Positions 32,231-45,265 are shown, counted from the stretch's first letter. The stretch: 64,000 nt of DNA from Enoplolaimus lenunculus (GCA_030248215.1 JASANG010000926.1:124001-188000); one strand, 5' to 3'. Notes: generated by a model from the letters alone, not told the origin. Numbers and translations: made by a program.

Positions 32231-32916
32231 TGTAAATCCAGTTTGGCGGAAATTTTAATAAGAATCCTACGACAGCGGACGTTAATCGTTACTCAGATAT
32301 TCATATGGCTTTCTGCTATTTAAAACGCATTCTATGCTAAATATTGTTTATCATAAACTAAAACAAACTGGGCAAGCTTCAACATCGATTATTGATAATT
32401 CAATAGTCAAACAACAACGCCGCCGCCCTGCAGTTGAGTTGAACATAAAATCAACTTTTTCGAACAAAATTTGAATTAAAATATATTACAAAACGGCCAG
32501 GGACTAAGCTGACGTGAAAACTGTTATATTTTTCAGCTTAAGTTATTTTTGTACTAAATAAATTTCCTCCGCATAGCTTTTGATGCGCGCGCCAAAAATG
32601 GCGCCAAACACGTGTAATGTGAATGCGCGCCTATTCACGCGACAACAGCTGCCAACTGGGCATACAAACAGGTGCGTAGACTGGATTTTAAATCGAATGG
32701 GTGTAATCTGCTGTAAAAGATTTCCCCAAGATGGTGCATCCATCGAGAAAATTATTTTGGCATTTAGAATTTAGCGCTGTAAAGGTGTCTATTTCCCCAA
32801 CAATTTTCCTGGGTTCTTACCGACCCGTATCGCACCACTTGTAACCGCATCCGTATTGAAGGAGAGTATGTGATCCCACCCGAAACCGTTTCAAACAGGA
32901 GTAGAAACAGACGAAT
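32231..32916. other. Intergenic, nothing firm
   Basis: Contains a GC-rich patch (GCGCGCGCCAAAAATGGCGC, near 32583) of inverted-repeat character; no gene. Confidence 0.35.
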
Positions 32917-33098
32917 CGCCGCTAGAAAACTTGTCGCTCAACAGTGTCCTAAAGCTTATGAATAAATCACAATCCTAAGGGTTATCCTAAGCCTAAGCCA
33001 AAGCATAATCATGGGAGGCGAATTGTCGCGTCGCTGGAATTTCGGATCACAAGTGGCCGGACGACGAGTGGTCGGACGTCGAATTGTGATAATAAGAG
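32917..33098 (+). mobile_element. TTAGGC-C element, uninterrupted copy
   Basis: ACTTGTCGCTCAACAGTGTC, GAATAAATCACAATCCTAAG, CCTAAG hexamers, GGCGAATTGTCGCGTCG, GTCGGACGTCGAATTGTG. It serves as the empty-site reference for the nested insertion at 45343. Confidence 0.6.
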
Positions 33099-33187
33099 AC
33101 ACTTTTCAGGGTTTAAAATTAATCAAAATAGGTCTCGTTCGTTTACGCTCACATGAAGAAATCCTTGATTGAAGTTTTGACCACTGT

Positions 33188-33353
33188 ATACAACACGGCC
33201 GCAACAGTGGTATAAGCATATTCCTAAGCCAACGCCCATGTGTACGAATGAACTTTACACCTAAGCTCCGGCCTCCTAAGCAAAAAAATGGTCTAAATCG
33301 TATGCTTACTCTATTGCAGTCTCGCAGAAAAACGTTCCGCCTCTGATCTTTAC
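33188..33353 (+). mobile_element. TTAGGC-B hAT-like MITE, 5' end eroded
   Basis: GGTATAAGCATATTCCTAAG, decayed hexamers, then GAAAAACGTTCCGCCTCTGA and TCTTTACAT. Confidence 0.65.
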
Positions 33354-33760
33354 ATCATTCGATGTTTTAAACTAAACTTGAACTAAAATTCAAGCAACGT
33401 CACTGATAAATATTTTCACAAATGAACAACTGCATGCAAATTTTTCCGTTTTTCTATTTTATTTGATATTAAATTTAAGAAATTTCCGTTTTTTTTCGCG
33501 TCAATCTGTTTCTGAACGGTAATTTTAAAAATCTAATTTACCATATTTGATCAGTCGGTTTATAGTTGCAAAAGTTAGAGACAAATTTTTTTCTGTCTGA
33601 TGCTAAGCGGGCATCATATGTTTTGAACCTGATGTTAAAGTAACATTTTGTATGCTTATAAGCCCCATTGGAGAGACTTAATTGTCTGTAATTATATAAC
33701 GTTCATTGTGTGTCTTACCAATATCATATGATATTCAACATATTGTCCACGTAGTGATAA

Positions 33761-34057
33761 AGTCCTATTCACACGTGCAAGTTTTTGCAGCAGAAACTTT
33801 CACGTGCAATTTGCATGCGTAAGTTTGGTCACAAAACAGCTTTGAAGTTCTTGTAGTTGCAAATTAAACACTGGAATTTATGCTGTTCAAATTAATTCGC
33901 ACATGTGAATGCAGTTGCAAGTCGTTTTAATTTCTTGCACCTGCAGTTTGATTGGTCAATCACAATGTTCCTTTGAAAATACCTGCAGCTGCAACTATTT
34001 CGTGCAAGTTACAGCTGCGAGTTCTTGCTGCAATAACTTTCACGTGTGAATGGGGCT
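33761..34057. mobile_element. Palindromic AGCCCTATTCACACG MITE, with TAA duplication
   Basis: AGTCCTATTCACACGTGCAA to CACGTGTGAATGGGGCT with TAA on both sides (33758-33760, 34058-34060). The body is rich in GCAAGTT and CAGCTGCAA. TAA suggests PIF/Harbinger. Confidence 0.82.
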
Positions 34058-34223
34058 TAACGTTTTCTAAGGACAACGTCAAACTTGAATTACCTAATGT
34101 GTAGCTTACATACGCACCTGTTGACAATAGTTTTGCAAAACATTCCGGCAGTCGAATTGCGAAATCAGCATATTTTTCAGTTGATCTGAGTAATTTTCAT
34201 GGTTTCAATCTTAAGTACATTTT

Positions 34224-34975
34224 GTCGGAAGCGGAATGGAATTGGAATTTGTTTTTTTACCGGAACCGGAATCGTAATCGGGGTCGGAATAAACGTTTTA
34301 GTATACTATTAAAAAGTAAAGTGTATGACTTTTGACATTTGTTGCAGTATGCATGTCTGTTTTCAGTAAAAATTGCTCGTATCACTAATTGTATTTAAGA
34401 TCTACGTACGCTGTATATAAAACTTATGATATTTAATGGAGGCCTGCCAATTCTGAGAGCACTGGTTACTGGATCAACTTGGCCTTAATTTTAATTGCAG
34501 TTAAGCATTTTTAGCATTTCAAAATTTTAAATATGAAGTCTTATGAAACGGTATACAACAGAACCCAATATTATTGAAAATTAACCAATTCTGTATACAA
34601 TGCGGTGGTCTACAGCATTAAGAATGCTGTTGAACCAACTGTATTAAAACCTTTATTGGGCAGCATCTCTGCTTACCCTTATGAAATAAAAGTTTAAGTT
34701 TATATTTTGTTGCCTGTTTGAAGGGAAGGTAAAACTTAAAGTTTTCAATTGTAGTCACATTTTGATAATCAGCGAAATAATTTGCTCTGCTAGGTGCTCT
34801 TTAAACGGATTTGCAAACGAACGAAACAACAGGAAAAATCTGAATTCAGCCAGCTTAATAGCTCATAACCGAAAACTCGGAATTCCGACGTCGGAATGGC
34901 AGCAGCCAGTCGGAATCGGAACCCAAATTTCATTGGAATTTTAGCCGGAATCGAAATGCCGCTGGAAACTGCTAA
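34224..34975. mobile_element. Two CGGAATCGG-rich stretches, probable decayed hAT-like MITE arms
   Basis: Repeated GGAATCGG/GGAACCGG steps at 34224-34300 and 34867-34975 resemble the 139-bp element at 31624. They may be two fragments, or the arms of one 750-bp element. Confidence 0.35.
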
Positions 34976-35117
34976 ACTTAGAATGTTTGAAAAGCTGTCG
35001 CTAGCTATTGATCGGTGTCATAACGTCGAGCGCAAATTTAACGTTAACGACAAATCAACATGGAACAAAACGTGATACAACTGTCTCCATTGTAAGGTGG
35101 GCCAGAATTGTACATTC

Positions 35118-35262
35118 GGTTTATGTAAAGATCAGGTGCGGAACGTTGTTCTGTGGGACTGCCATAGAGTAACCTTAAGCTTTTGATATATCTTTTGCTT
35201 TATGCATAGGCTTAGGAATATGCATATACTATTGTTACGGCGCTGTTCCAAGCATTGCCTGT
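35118..35262 (-). mobile_element. TTAGGC-B hAT-like MITE, degenerate
   Basis: TATGTAAAGATCAGGTGCGG, GGGACTGCCATAGAGTAACC, a single TTAGG hexamer, and GCTGTTCCAAGCATTGCC. Confidence 0.62.
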
Positions 35263-35712
35263 ACAATCTAAGCTTAAAGCCGTAGCCAAATAAGGCAACT
35301 ATACACCTACATTTAAAAATAGACCAGTTTTTCTGGTTTTTCTGGTTCTTCAGTTTTCCGTGGTTTGCCAGATGTCTACTTTTTTCGGTGCCCAAAGTAG
35401 TACCTGAGTATTCGTTGTGCTTCGTTTTTTTTCAGCTTATCATACTAAAATACCAAGAGTATAAACCCGAAGCCAGACAAACCTATTAGAGGATAGGCAA
35501 AACATTACAGAACTGCCCAGCGTGGGATGAGTATATTTTAAGGTTAAAGAAAAACGGGATAAATTCTTCATACAGATAAGAATATTCAAACGAAGGTGAG
35601 CCCCTGGATAATCTTTGCTGCGGAATGTTGCTTGCATCAGCAAAAACAGATTTTAAGATCGGTCTACTATAGGTTATTTTTGGTTTAAGTATATTATATA
35701 AAGCAGTTGTCT

Positions 35713-35823
35713 GCCAGAAGCCAAGGAGGGTCAGGGGTGCTCAACCGCTCCCTGGAAAAATTTCCCCCCCTCTAGAAAATTTTCAACCACCTTGCTTGTT
35801 AGTCAAAGAAAGCCGTTGTAATA
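35713..35823 (-). mobile_element. CGTAGCC-family hAT-like MITE, partial
   Basis: AGAAGCCAAGGAGGGTCAGG, then CCCCCCCTCTAGAAAATTTT and ACCTTGCTTGTTAGTC. Only one end is present. Confidence 0.55.
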
Positions 35824-36851
35824 GTTTCAAACAGCTCAAAATGTCATGTCTAAAATGGTTAAAAACATAAATGTTTTATGTTCAAGAAATTACTATTGTC
35901 AATTTATCTGACACAAATCGTATTTTTTAATAAATAGCATATTTAATTATTTTCTGATTTTAATGTATGTAAACGAATTATTCAGTATTCCGAAAAGTGT
36001 ATATAAATAATCGAAATCCAACGATATTTCGGGTTGAGCTCAGGCTCCACCAAGCGTAAATCAACATCCCGGCTCGGACGTTTCTTAACTTGTAAAATTA
36101 GGAAGCTTGGTTGAGCTTAAGCTCCCAATTTTGGAGTCAGCTTCAGTTTCAAATTTTAGCTTTTAAGACTCATAGGTACGTCTCCAAACCTAGCAAACCA
36201 GTGCTTTTATTTCAGACATATTTGTCTAATATTCAAGAAATATCTGTCTTAATCGTTTATGAAACAAATTGTTGAATTTCAGACGCATATTTTTGGAAAA
36301 TTTTCAAAAATAAATTCCTTTCAAGTCGCAAAATAAAATTACGCAGCTTTTACAAATGAAATTATAATGAAACTACGAAAAAATCACAGCCTCTTGGCAC
36401 TAGCTATTTTTCACCCCAGACAGCAGGGCGCCAGTATCTAAAAATTACAAAAATCAGACACAAAAAGGCCGTTTTAAGCTGAAATTTCTTGGTTTGTTTG
36501 GCTGGTTCTGACCATAATTTAGCTCAGTTAATCAGCTGGTTTTAACCGCATCTAAACCTACTCACAGGTTTGCTGATATTAACCAACTGTTACGTATTGT
36601 TCGTGCTATTTGAGTTTGGAATGAGAATTTTCTTGGGTCGTAAGCGTCTAATGGCAGAAACGTTTTTAAAATATAGTACGTAGACTTGTATTCTTTGATG
36701 ATGTAAAAGTTAAAGTAGTGGAAATTAAAACTTATTTCACTAAGGTCTTTTGAAGTACCCCGCTTCCGTACGGAAGAGTAAAATTAGTTTTAATTAGGCT
36801 CTGTGACAGTTGGTTTTTTTGCTTGGATTACAATCTTATACGAAGAGTGGA
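35824..36851. other. Intergenic, AT-rich
   Basis: Contains a diverged piece of the 66-bp repeat (CAGACATATTTGTCTAATAT near 36212). No gene. Confidence 0.4.
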
Positions 36852-37290
36852 AGGTACAGATGGGAAGCAAAAAAGGAAAGAAACGAAGAAACAAAGAGAC
36901 GAATATACTAACTAACAAACAAACAAGCAAACAACTAAGGAAAGAAAGAAAGGAAACGAAGGAAAGAAGAAGAAAGAAAGAAAGAAAAAAGGAAGAAAGA
37001 AAGACACAACGAAAGAAAGAAAGAAAGAAGGAAAGAAAGAAAGAAAGAAAGGAAGGAAGAAGGAAAGAAAGAAAGAAAGGAAGGAAGAAGGAAAGGAGGA
37101 AAGAAAGAAAGAAATAAAGAAAGAAAGAAAGAAAAAACAAAGAAAAACAAAAAGAGAAAGAACGAAAGAGAAAAACACTAAAAGAACGAACGATAAAAAC
37201 AATGACAGAAAGAAAGAATAAAGAAACAAGGCAGAATGTAATAAGGAAAGCATAACAAGGGAAAGAGAGACAGGAAGAACAACAAACGAG
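36852..37290. repeat. Polypurine (GAAA/GGAA)n tract
   Basis: Over 400 bp almost free of pyrimidines on the plus strand, mostly GAAA and GGAA units, densest at 36940-37200. The long frames on both strands are artefacts of it. Confidence 0.96.
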
Positions 37291-37555
37291 GAACAAGCAA
37301 ACAAAGGCGTGAAAAGTATGCGTGCGTTCAAAAATTAGCAGACAGGAACGAACCGTATGTGCAGTGATGCCTTAGAGTTCAACAGCCCAAAAACCCGTTT
37401 CATGCTGTCAAATAATCACTTTTAATTTGACGCAACTGCCTGCTGATTAAAGGATTTGTCGGTATTTTTCGAGTTTACAAAGAATAATTTTAGTTTAGCA
37501 CAATTTAGAAGAAATAACATTAGCAATTTTGAGAGATTAGCAGTTTATATTTGGT

Positions 37556-37730
37556 CTGTCGTACCCACGTGACCGCAGCCAGGACGAGGGTTCGGGAAGC
37601 TGAACCCTCTTGGAACAATTTTGAGCCAATCTACAAAGGTTTCATTGTTTGTAAGTCATCGAAAACCTTTGTATGCCTCACCAGAAAAATGATTAGCCAA
37701 CGCGTGCAAGGTGAGCTGGTCCCGCGCTTG
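37556..37730 (-). mobile_element. CGTAGCC-family hAT-like MITE, divergent
   Basis: CGTGACCGCAGCCAGGACG, TTGTTTGTAAGTCATCGAAA, TATGCCTCACCAG, GCAAGGTGAGCTGGTCCCGC. Confidence 0.6.
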
Positions 37731-38063
37731 CGTACCCATGTTAAATGGATACGTTTGCGTGTAAGATCGCTGACTTAAACGAAATACTAATTTTAATTGC
37801 AGACCAAATGTATATAAAACGTTTCGGTTGGTTCAAATACTTTTCAAAACAACACATTTGCAAGAAAGTTTAAATATATAAATTATAGCTGAAGGCACAT
37901 GTACACTAACCCTAAAAGCCTAGGCTTAATAAGCTTAGGTTTAGGTTTAGGCTTAAGGTTTATCTAAAGCGTACGCCAAAGCAATTGCCTAAACCTTACT
38001 TTAAATGTAGGTAAAAGCTATAAGCGCGAAGTCTAAAAGAATTAACGGTTAGGTCTAAAGTGA

Positions 38064-38140
38064 AATACATATATAACATATATATAAATGTATATATATG
38101 TATATAACAGTGAGGCTTACAGTGGAATAATATATATAAT
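38064..38140. repeat. Degenerate (TA)n tract
   Basis: ATACATATATAACATATATA and similar, broken by unique sequence. Confidence 0.7.
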
Positions 38141-38755
38141 TGTAAGAAAAGAAAATATGACGGTTTTGAAGAGTAATTTAAAATAATTTAAACTTAAAAT
38201 AAAATAGCAATAATAACTACGGCATTTTAAGGAAAACATTGGATTTTATACATTTGTTTGGCAAATCTGCAAAAATGCACGTAATTATAAATTTCATTTC
38301 TTAGCTTCGGCTTTTACAAAATGGTTTCTTAAAAGATAACTTTTAATTAATAGAAGCCATTTTAGGAATGCAGTTTATATATCAGCAGCTGAAAAAGTTT
38401 TTTTAATATAATTTCGTATTCTCAAATGTGCGTAGCGTCTATCGTAAAACTGGTGAGGTAATATTTCAGCCAATCAGTTGATAGCTTAAAATATTAGCAC
38501 TTTTATTGCGTTCAAGGTTATTCTGCTGCAGAATAACCTTTTTACTGCTAAAATTCGCGAGCGAAGCGAGCCAGAAGTCAAACAAAATTGTTTAGTGCTA
38601 AATCTTAATACAAAATTTTTGGGTTTGGTCCTTGATTGTGTGACCAAGAGAAGGCGGTTCACATTTTGGCTCCGCCCGCGTGGCGGTTGCTGCTATTTTC
38701 TAGCTTTAGCGCTTGGCATCAAACGAACACACCAAGAATACTTAAGTTTTAGACT

Positions 38756-38932
38756 TACCACCGCGGGCCCGCAGCCAAGGGCCCAAGGGTTGCTTATTCC
38801 CCCTAAAAAAGTTTTGGCTCCCCCTAGAAAATTGACGACATTGCTTGTAACTCATTGAAAACCCTTGAATGTCCCTCCTGAAAGATATTTGGCCCCTCCA
38901 TCATGATGTGCTGGCTATTGGCCTGTGCAAGC
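38756..38932 (-). mobile_element. CGTAGCC-family hAT-like MITE
   Basis: GGGCCCGCAGCCAAGGGCCC, CATTGCTTGTAACTCATTG, GAATGTCCCTCCTGAAAG, end TGCTGGCTATTGGCCTG. Confidence 0.65.
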
Positions 38933-39427
38933 GACAGCTGCGTCTAATCACATCGGTATGAAATAGTTTTTGAACTGAAAAACTAACAAGGTTACATTGT
39001 TTGCAATATTAAAACTTAGCGTTTCCCGCAAAATTACGCATCATTAGAGTAGGAATATTGCCAGGATTTCGTTTGACGAAGTTATAACTTCACAGAAAAA
39101 CAGTTTCGCAACCAACCGTAGGCAAAAAAAATTAAATTTGTTTTGGTTAAAATGGCTAAATAACCTACACCATTTTTAATATTTGGTCTGAATAGCAGAT
39201 TGGTCTATGACATACTCATAGTGATGCTTTTGTAGATTTTCTCTAACGCTTAAAGTTGGGGCTTAGTCTTTGGTGACGGCTTAGATAATGGCTAGGCATA
39301 GGTAAACCTATTTTAAACTTGAGATCAAAACTAAAGCGCACTCCGATAGGTCATTTCATCATAGCATGCAGGCAAATCTATCGCCTGTTAGTGATGAATA
39401 TATAAAGTTTATATCTAAACCCAAAAT

Positions 39428-39560
39428 TATTATTATTTTTATTAGTAGTAGTATTATATTATTATTATAAGTATTATTATTGTTGTTATTATTATTATCA
39501 TTATTATTAATATAAGTATTATTATTGTTATTATTATTATTAATATTATTATTATAATTT
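39428..39560. repeat. (ATT)n trinucleotide tract
   Basis: Interrupted ATT/TAT units over about 130 bp. Confidence 0.92.
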
Positions 39561-39895
39561 TTATCATTATTTCTTAGTTGCTCTAAAAGTTTATTTATCT
39601 AAATCGAATTCGAACATATTAAAATATAATCTCGGTGTGAACACTTCTTTCAACAGGCTAAAACAATACCCTTAGGGAAGTCGTGTACATCGGTTAATAA
39701 ACGGCGTGGGAAAAGTTTATAAAAGGCCGCTGAAAACTGGGGCTTCAAACGGAAATTAGTATTTCTGTAAAATAGCTTTAATGACGTAATATTTGTCAGC
39801 TGAATTTAAATTTTTCACGAAATTTTAAAAATCACGAATTGTTTTCAAATGATTTTCCCTTTGTTTCATGATGAATAAATTTTAATCGTCATGAT

Positions 39896-40078
39896 GGCTC
39901 GTACACATGAGGGGCGGAGAGTTTTCTGAAAGAATAGAAAAGAGTAAGCTTAAGCTTTAGTCTAATCTTTCTGCTTGGCTTAGGCCTAGCCTTAGAAATA
40001 TGCTCGTTCTTACGCTAAGGTTTAGGCTTAGGCTTAAGAATATGCTTTACTGTTCCGCCCCTGTTCTTTACATTGGCC
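39896..40078 (-). mobile_element. TTAGGC-B hAT-like MITE, with TSD
   Basis: Left end GGCTCGTACACATGAGGGG, right end CCCTGTTCTTTACATTGGCC, with a perfect 8-bp duplication GTCATGAT (39888-39895, 40079-40086). Two TTAGGC blocks with the spacer GAAATATGCTCGTTCTTACG. Confidence 0.88.
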
Positions 40079-40574
40079 GTCATGATTGCATCTGCGTTAC
40101 CTAAGCAATATAAATATGACCAAAATCATAGTTTTTACGTTATTTGCTTTACACTCAGATGGAAGCTTAGTAATAAACTTATGCTTATATGACATATCTG
40201 CATGTAAGACCAAAAATCACACTCTGAGTAGTGTAGCCAAATGTTATTTGTCGTAATCTATTTAGTTAGATTTAACTTTAGGCTTGGGTTTAGGCTTAGT
40301 CCTAGTGGAATTTCCCGGAAAAATGACCATTATCCTGCTGCTCAACGAATCGTCTTCAAATCCCCAACTATATTTCGATGTGCTGCTACAGATAATTAAT
40401 GCCAAACGCCACGTGACAATAAGGTGTTTAGGCTTAGGCTTAGGCTAATTTTAGTTGTCGTGGTACGTACTGCTACCATGGCTATAGATAATTAGGGTCG
40501 AAATGTGAGTCCAAATGTTATTTTTGCATGGTATACTTTGTTATAATAAATAATCACAGCAGTCATGATGGTGT

Positions 40575-40655
40575 GTATATAAATATATATGTAATATATT
40601 ATATATAAAGTATATATATATAAATATATATATGTATGTATGTATGTATATATGC
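40575..40655. repeat. (TA)n / (GTAT)n tract
   Basis: TATATA with GTATGTATGTATG near 40630-40650. Confidence 0.92.
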
Positions 40656-41419
40656 TATTTAATAAACAGCGCATTGTTTTTCATGAATCTCATCATTTTC
40701 AGGGTAATAACTAAGCGGAAAAAATAGATACAGAAACCGGGAGAGAGAAAGATAATTATCCGTTTCTATGTGAGACTGTAATGCCAGCAAAAAAAGCAAC
40801 CTGTTTTTGTTCTTCACCCCCAGAACGCCCCTAAGGGGTTTTGTACCTGGCGGAGGGGTACAAAGACCCCTCCCGATTTGTTGTATGTATTACTGTAAGG
40901 TATTGATCTTGCATTATTGAGGTATCGGTTAACGGTTTGCCAATTTTATTTTAAGTATGAACGTTTGAGCCAGTTTTTGGTAAGAGGATACGTCGTTCCA
41001 AATTTGTCGGTACGTTACTTCCAGGGGCGTATAAAGGGACGGGAAGAGGGGATATATGTCCCCGAAACTCCTAGTAAGATTTAAAACGCACTGTTCCAGA
41101 CTGTAGAATAATCTTCAGAGGTGAAACCATTTTCTCGCTCGGTTGCAAAAAATGAATTATCCGCAGCCGAAACGAAATCCTGCCACACACAGTGGCTCCT
41201 TGGGTGGGTCAGATCAGTGTGTAATTGTCTTTTTTACTCCCAGTGAATGACGACTGTGGGTGATAAAATTGGTTTTTCCTGGGTGGGAGGGAGAGTCTGC
41301 TAATTTAAAATGTAGTAACCTAAGATTGGAACATTAGTTGTATTTAATTTAACCTTAGGATATTTGGTTCTGCTACATAAATGTGTTGTTATCTTTAGCT
41401 TTAAGTTGGAGTTATGTTC

Positions 41420-41600
41420 AACTGAACTGCGTTCATTGGAGCACTCTCGCCTTTCCACCCATAGGCTCCAAGTTCGGGCACCGTTTTAAAGTTTTGGCTG
41501 ATATTTGCTGTTTCCTGGTGACAGGTTTGGCTGTCAGGAGTGTATCGGCCATCTGGTCCAAGAGGCAAATTTCCGTTGGACTGGTTACAATTTGGATTAC
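41420..41600 (+). mobile_element. Possible tRNA-derived SINE, family 3
   Basis: GGAGCACTCTCGCCTTTCCA followed by CTCCAAGTTCGGGCACC resembles a degenerate tRNA head with box B. A body with GGTTTGGCTGTCAGGAGTGT follows. Only one copy is in the window, so this rests on the tRNA-like head. Long open frames on both strands here are probably shadows of it. Confidence 0.4.
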
Positions 41601-43532
41601 TCAAAATGACGAAAAAACAGTTTGGTTATGTAATTTCTTTTTCTAGACAGACGTCGACAGGTTTGTATCAAAATGCCAGGGTCATTTATGCGAGTGCCAG
41701 TCCAGCTCAGATTTTGCGTTTTGTGGCAAATTTACGCAACGATTAAAAAATTAAAATATTTCAACTTCAAAACAAATTTTTAAGATATTTCAGACGATAA
41801 CCACGACGGCGCTACGAAGTCGTGTCTTACCGAGACAACTCGCAAAGTATTAATCATAATTTTTGTTGAGTTCAAAGCAGAAAATGTCAAAAATAACTTT
41901 TGCTCACTTTTACCGTTTAGATTTTTTAACTCTTATGTCAATACTTCTTCTTATCCAGTAAGAAAATTCGTACCACAGTCAAACTTGCGAAAATACATTA
42001 AAGTTAAAATAATTGAAAAATACGTTAAATTTAACAATTTTCAAATTCAAAAATCTTGCAATTTTTTTCATTTTTGATTTTTTGTACAGGCCCAACCTCT
42101 GCTTATAAAATTTAATTTTTATCAGCCCTTGTCGCTTTGTCTTAAAATCTTAAACTAAACAGCTACGGTGACTCTTGTCTCGTTGTAAAAACATTTTGGT
42201 TTCAATTTTTTTTCCTCAAAAGTCTTAAAATCACCTGAAACGAAAAAAACTACATTTTAGAAATATTCAAGATAATTTTGACAGATTTATCCCGTCTGAC
42301 CTCAAAAGCTTAATCGCTAGTGAAAGTCTTCAGTGTAATAATTGCGATATTTTGTGTTTTTGAATTGAGTTTTGACCCGGTCACTGGCCTACGCGCTTCG
42401 GCCTGCCTACTGAAGCTTTTCCAGAAATATTTGACCACTCAGCTGGGTAAAATTACGTCTTTCTTTGCAAAATTACTAAAAAATATAACCCTTTTAAAAT
42501 TATTCTCTTCGTATAAAATTTGAAGTTTGCTAAATTTCACCAATCTGTTCCGAACTTACATTTTACTCAAATTATTTTTTGAAATAAACCATTTTGGTTT
42601 ATTTTCATTTTTGCTCATAATTTTGACACAAAAAACACGATTGTTTTTTTGAACTTTCGTGAAATATGAGATATTACATGTGGTTTGAAGGAGAGTATTG
42701 CACAAAAACGCAACGAAAATCTTAAAAACGTTCTTTTAAGTTTTTTTGTAAAATAAAGAAAATTATTCTCAAAACCTGCATATGAAATGCCTGCTTGTCA
42801 AACTGTGCTAAAATTGACGCATAAACGTGTGTCTGAGATTTTAGGAAAATTACGCAATACCAGGTACTTTTGGCCTAATTTTCTGGGGACAAGTCATAGA
42901 AAGAGGGGCGTGGGAGGCCGAAAGCTGGCAACCCTTTTAATGACCCTTTTCCTAACTTGGTTTTCGTGTTCTGTTCAAAATTCTATAGCTTTGATTTTAA
43001 TAGCTGTATACGGTTTGTGGCATTTTTAACAGAACAATTTTTATACTTTAAGCTTAGAGTCAAGTTTATTATTGGCTTATTCTATGCAATTATCCAGTAA
43101 TGTTGCAGATCCGCAAAATAGCTAAACTAGCAACCCTTGTTACAAAGTTCATTCCCGGCTTCTAAGGTGCCTCGGTAACTATTTTTGTCTAAGAAACTCA
43201 CTCCGCTCTCAAGTAGATGGAACACAGTATAGAAATTGTGTTTATACAATATACATCAACGGAAATATAGCAGTTTTCACTATATATACTAGTGTATTTT
43301 CTCATTTAGGCTTGAGGTTTTCTATGAAACTACTATGAACAATGTAGGGACTTAGGCTTAATAGTATTAGACTTAACGGAACACGGCCGTTATTTGTTGA
43401 CGCCCTATGGTGTAGCGTTGAAATCCAGTTTAGCCAGCTGGTTTGGCTTTAGTGGCCAACGCAAAACGCCAATAAAAAGTTACCTGATGTACGCATGATA
43501 TTGTGGTTTTCACTTTAGGTTTTATGACAATA

Positions 43533-43850
43533 CTGTAGTGATCCGAATAAGAAGGGGTACTGATGTTTATTTGGCGTCTCCAGAAGGGGGTACTCCCTGT
43601 TGTTCGTTACGGACCGGTATTTATTTTTAACCCACGCTCCGCCGCCCTTTGTTACTGATATATATCCGGTACTGCAATTATCCGTTGAATTAAACATTTA
43701 TTTGTCTTGTTTTCAATAGCTTGAGCGATATGCAAGGTTGCACTTAGGAATGTACTTTCGTCCCTTATTACAGATACGGACTCCTATTGATTGGGACCCA
43801 AAATGGGGACCCCCTCTTAATACCCTCCGCTCTTGTTCGAGCCACTACAG
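43533..43850 (+). mobile_element. Tc1/mariner-like MITE with internal deletion
   Basis: CTGTAGTGATCCGAATAAGA to TTGTTCGAGCCACTACAG flanked by TA. About 110 bp shorter inside than 7013-7440. Confidence 0.83.
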
Positions 43851-44360
43851 TATGCTGCTTGCTCCAGTTAAGAAATGAATGGGACATATTTCGGAAACGT
43901 TCAGTAGTGAAATCCAACAGATAGCACCTGTCACCAATCAGCTTTGACAAGGGGGCGTAGGTACAGTGGTGAAAACGGATTTATGGACACCCTAAATTGT
44001 TTGAGTGGAGTCCAGAAACCGGAACCGACAAAGTTGAGAATTTCTATTCAACAGTTAAACTTCGAATTGTTATATTTTGGTGAAAAACTTGTTGTTCGAA
44101 GCCAAAACCGGACCGACACATCTAAGCTTAGATTTTGGCTTCGATCAAAAATAGTATGATGATTTTGATTTATCTATAATCACTGTACAACATTGCATTT
44201 TTATTGTATTTGTTTGAAATTTTGAAATATTTATCGTATTTTAAAATTTGTCACCGAATTTAAACTGCGTTGCGCTGACCATTTTGGTCAATTTTAGTTG
44301 CTGTCAAGACGCAAGTTTTGACCAACAACTATTTTGACGTATATGTTACAAAACGTATAT

Positions 44361-44517
44361 GGACCAATGTTACTTTAAGGGGCGTAACAGTAGATTAAGC
44401 GTATTCCTAAGCCTAAGCCTAAGCCTGAGCCTAAGCAAACAAATTGAATCTCGAATCTAAAACTACTCTTTTATGGACTCACCAGTAACCCGGACGCCGC
44501 TTAAAGTAACATGGGCC
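44361..44517 (+). mobile_element. TTAGGC-A hAT-like MITE, shortest copy
   Basis: GGACCAATGTTACTTTAAGG to GCTTAAAGTAACATGGGCC, with one CCTAAG block and no spacer (157 bp). GTATAT flanks both sides. Confidence 0.83.
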
Positions 44518-44799
44518 AGTATATGTATATACGTGGATTTGAAGGATATAGAAACATCACTGCAATTATGTAAAATTCAAATTACGCAAGGTTGTTAATT
44601 CTAAAATTGCGTCTGGTTTCTCGCTCGCTTGGTTTTACGTCCGTATTTCTGCTCAATGAACGCATTTTATACTGAAACTAATGTTTTTGAGTCCGTAGAA
44701 AGTTTTACTCGGGATTTAAGTTTAACTTCGAACGGCGATTTGCGAGCTGGCTTTGGGGGCATCCATACTTCCCCTAATATATACACATATACGTGCAAT

Positions 44800-44830
44800 A
44801 TATATTTATTTATTTATTTATTTATATATA
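44800..44830. repeat. (TTTA)n tract
   Basis: About five TTTA units followed by TATATATA. Confidence 0.85.
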
Positions 44831-45265
44831 TAATCAAATTTAATATGCATATGTTGCCTTGTCGGTGAGATCAAACAACAACGGGAACAAAATTGGTTCA
44901 TATCTCATAATTTAAGTTAGCTTTATGTAAAGTAAAGCTGGCACCCAAAGCTATTTAGTTGTCAGTGCTATTCAGGCTAACAAGATGTATCCGGATACCC
45001 GTTTCTGTTTATATGAAACCACTGAAACTTCTACTTTTTGGTTAGCTATTATTACCTGAGCGTTTTATAAATATTTTTAATATTTAGCATATGGTTGAAT
45101 TGAATTTCAAACTCAACTCGATTTATGAAAAATTTCAAAGGTTCCGATATTAATTGCTTACAAAATTCAACATCAACTCAGTTAAATTGTGATAAAGTTC
45201 AGTTGAATTGCTGTCGCCTCGAAAAACTTTAAGGATTGGTCTTAAAATAGTTACAGATAAAAAAA

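Larger units (their letters stand above)
37731..39427. other. Intergenic with decayed repeats
   Basis: TTAGGC-like hexamers at 37905-38040, TA tract, an ATTCTCAAATG fragment near 38410, and the hAT-like MITE at 38756. Confidence 0.4.
40079..43532. other. Longest stretch without a clear element or gene
   Basis: TTAGGC traces at 40262-40300 and 40425-40450, TA/GTAT tract at 40575, the possible SINE at 41420-41600, and otherwise AT-rich unique DNA. Frames of 60-87 codons here show no splice or family support. Confidence 0.4.

Noticed and set aside
36790-37331. Long Phe/Leu/Ser-rich and Lys/Glu/Arg-rich ORFs
   Set aside because: They are readings of the polypurine tract; repetitive composition, no start or splice support.
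41401-41646. Coding exon on either strand
   Set aside because: Open frames overlap on both strands and the sequence has a tRNA-like head, so a SINE explains it better.
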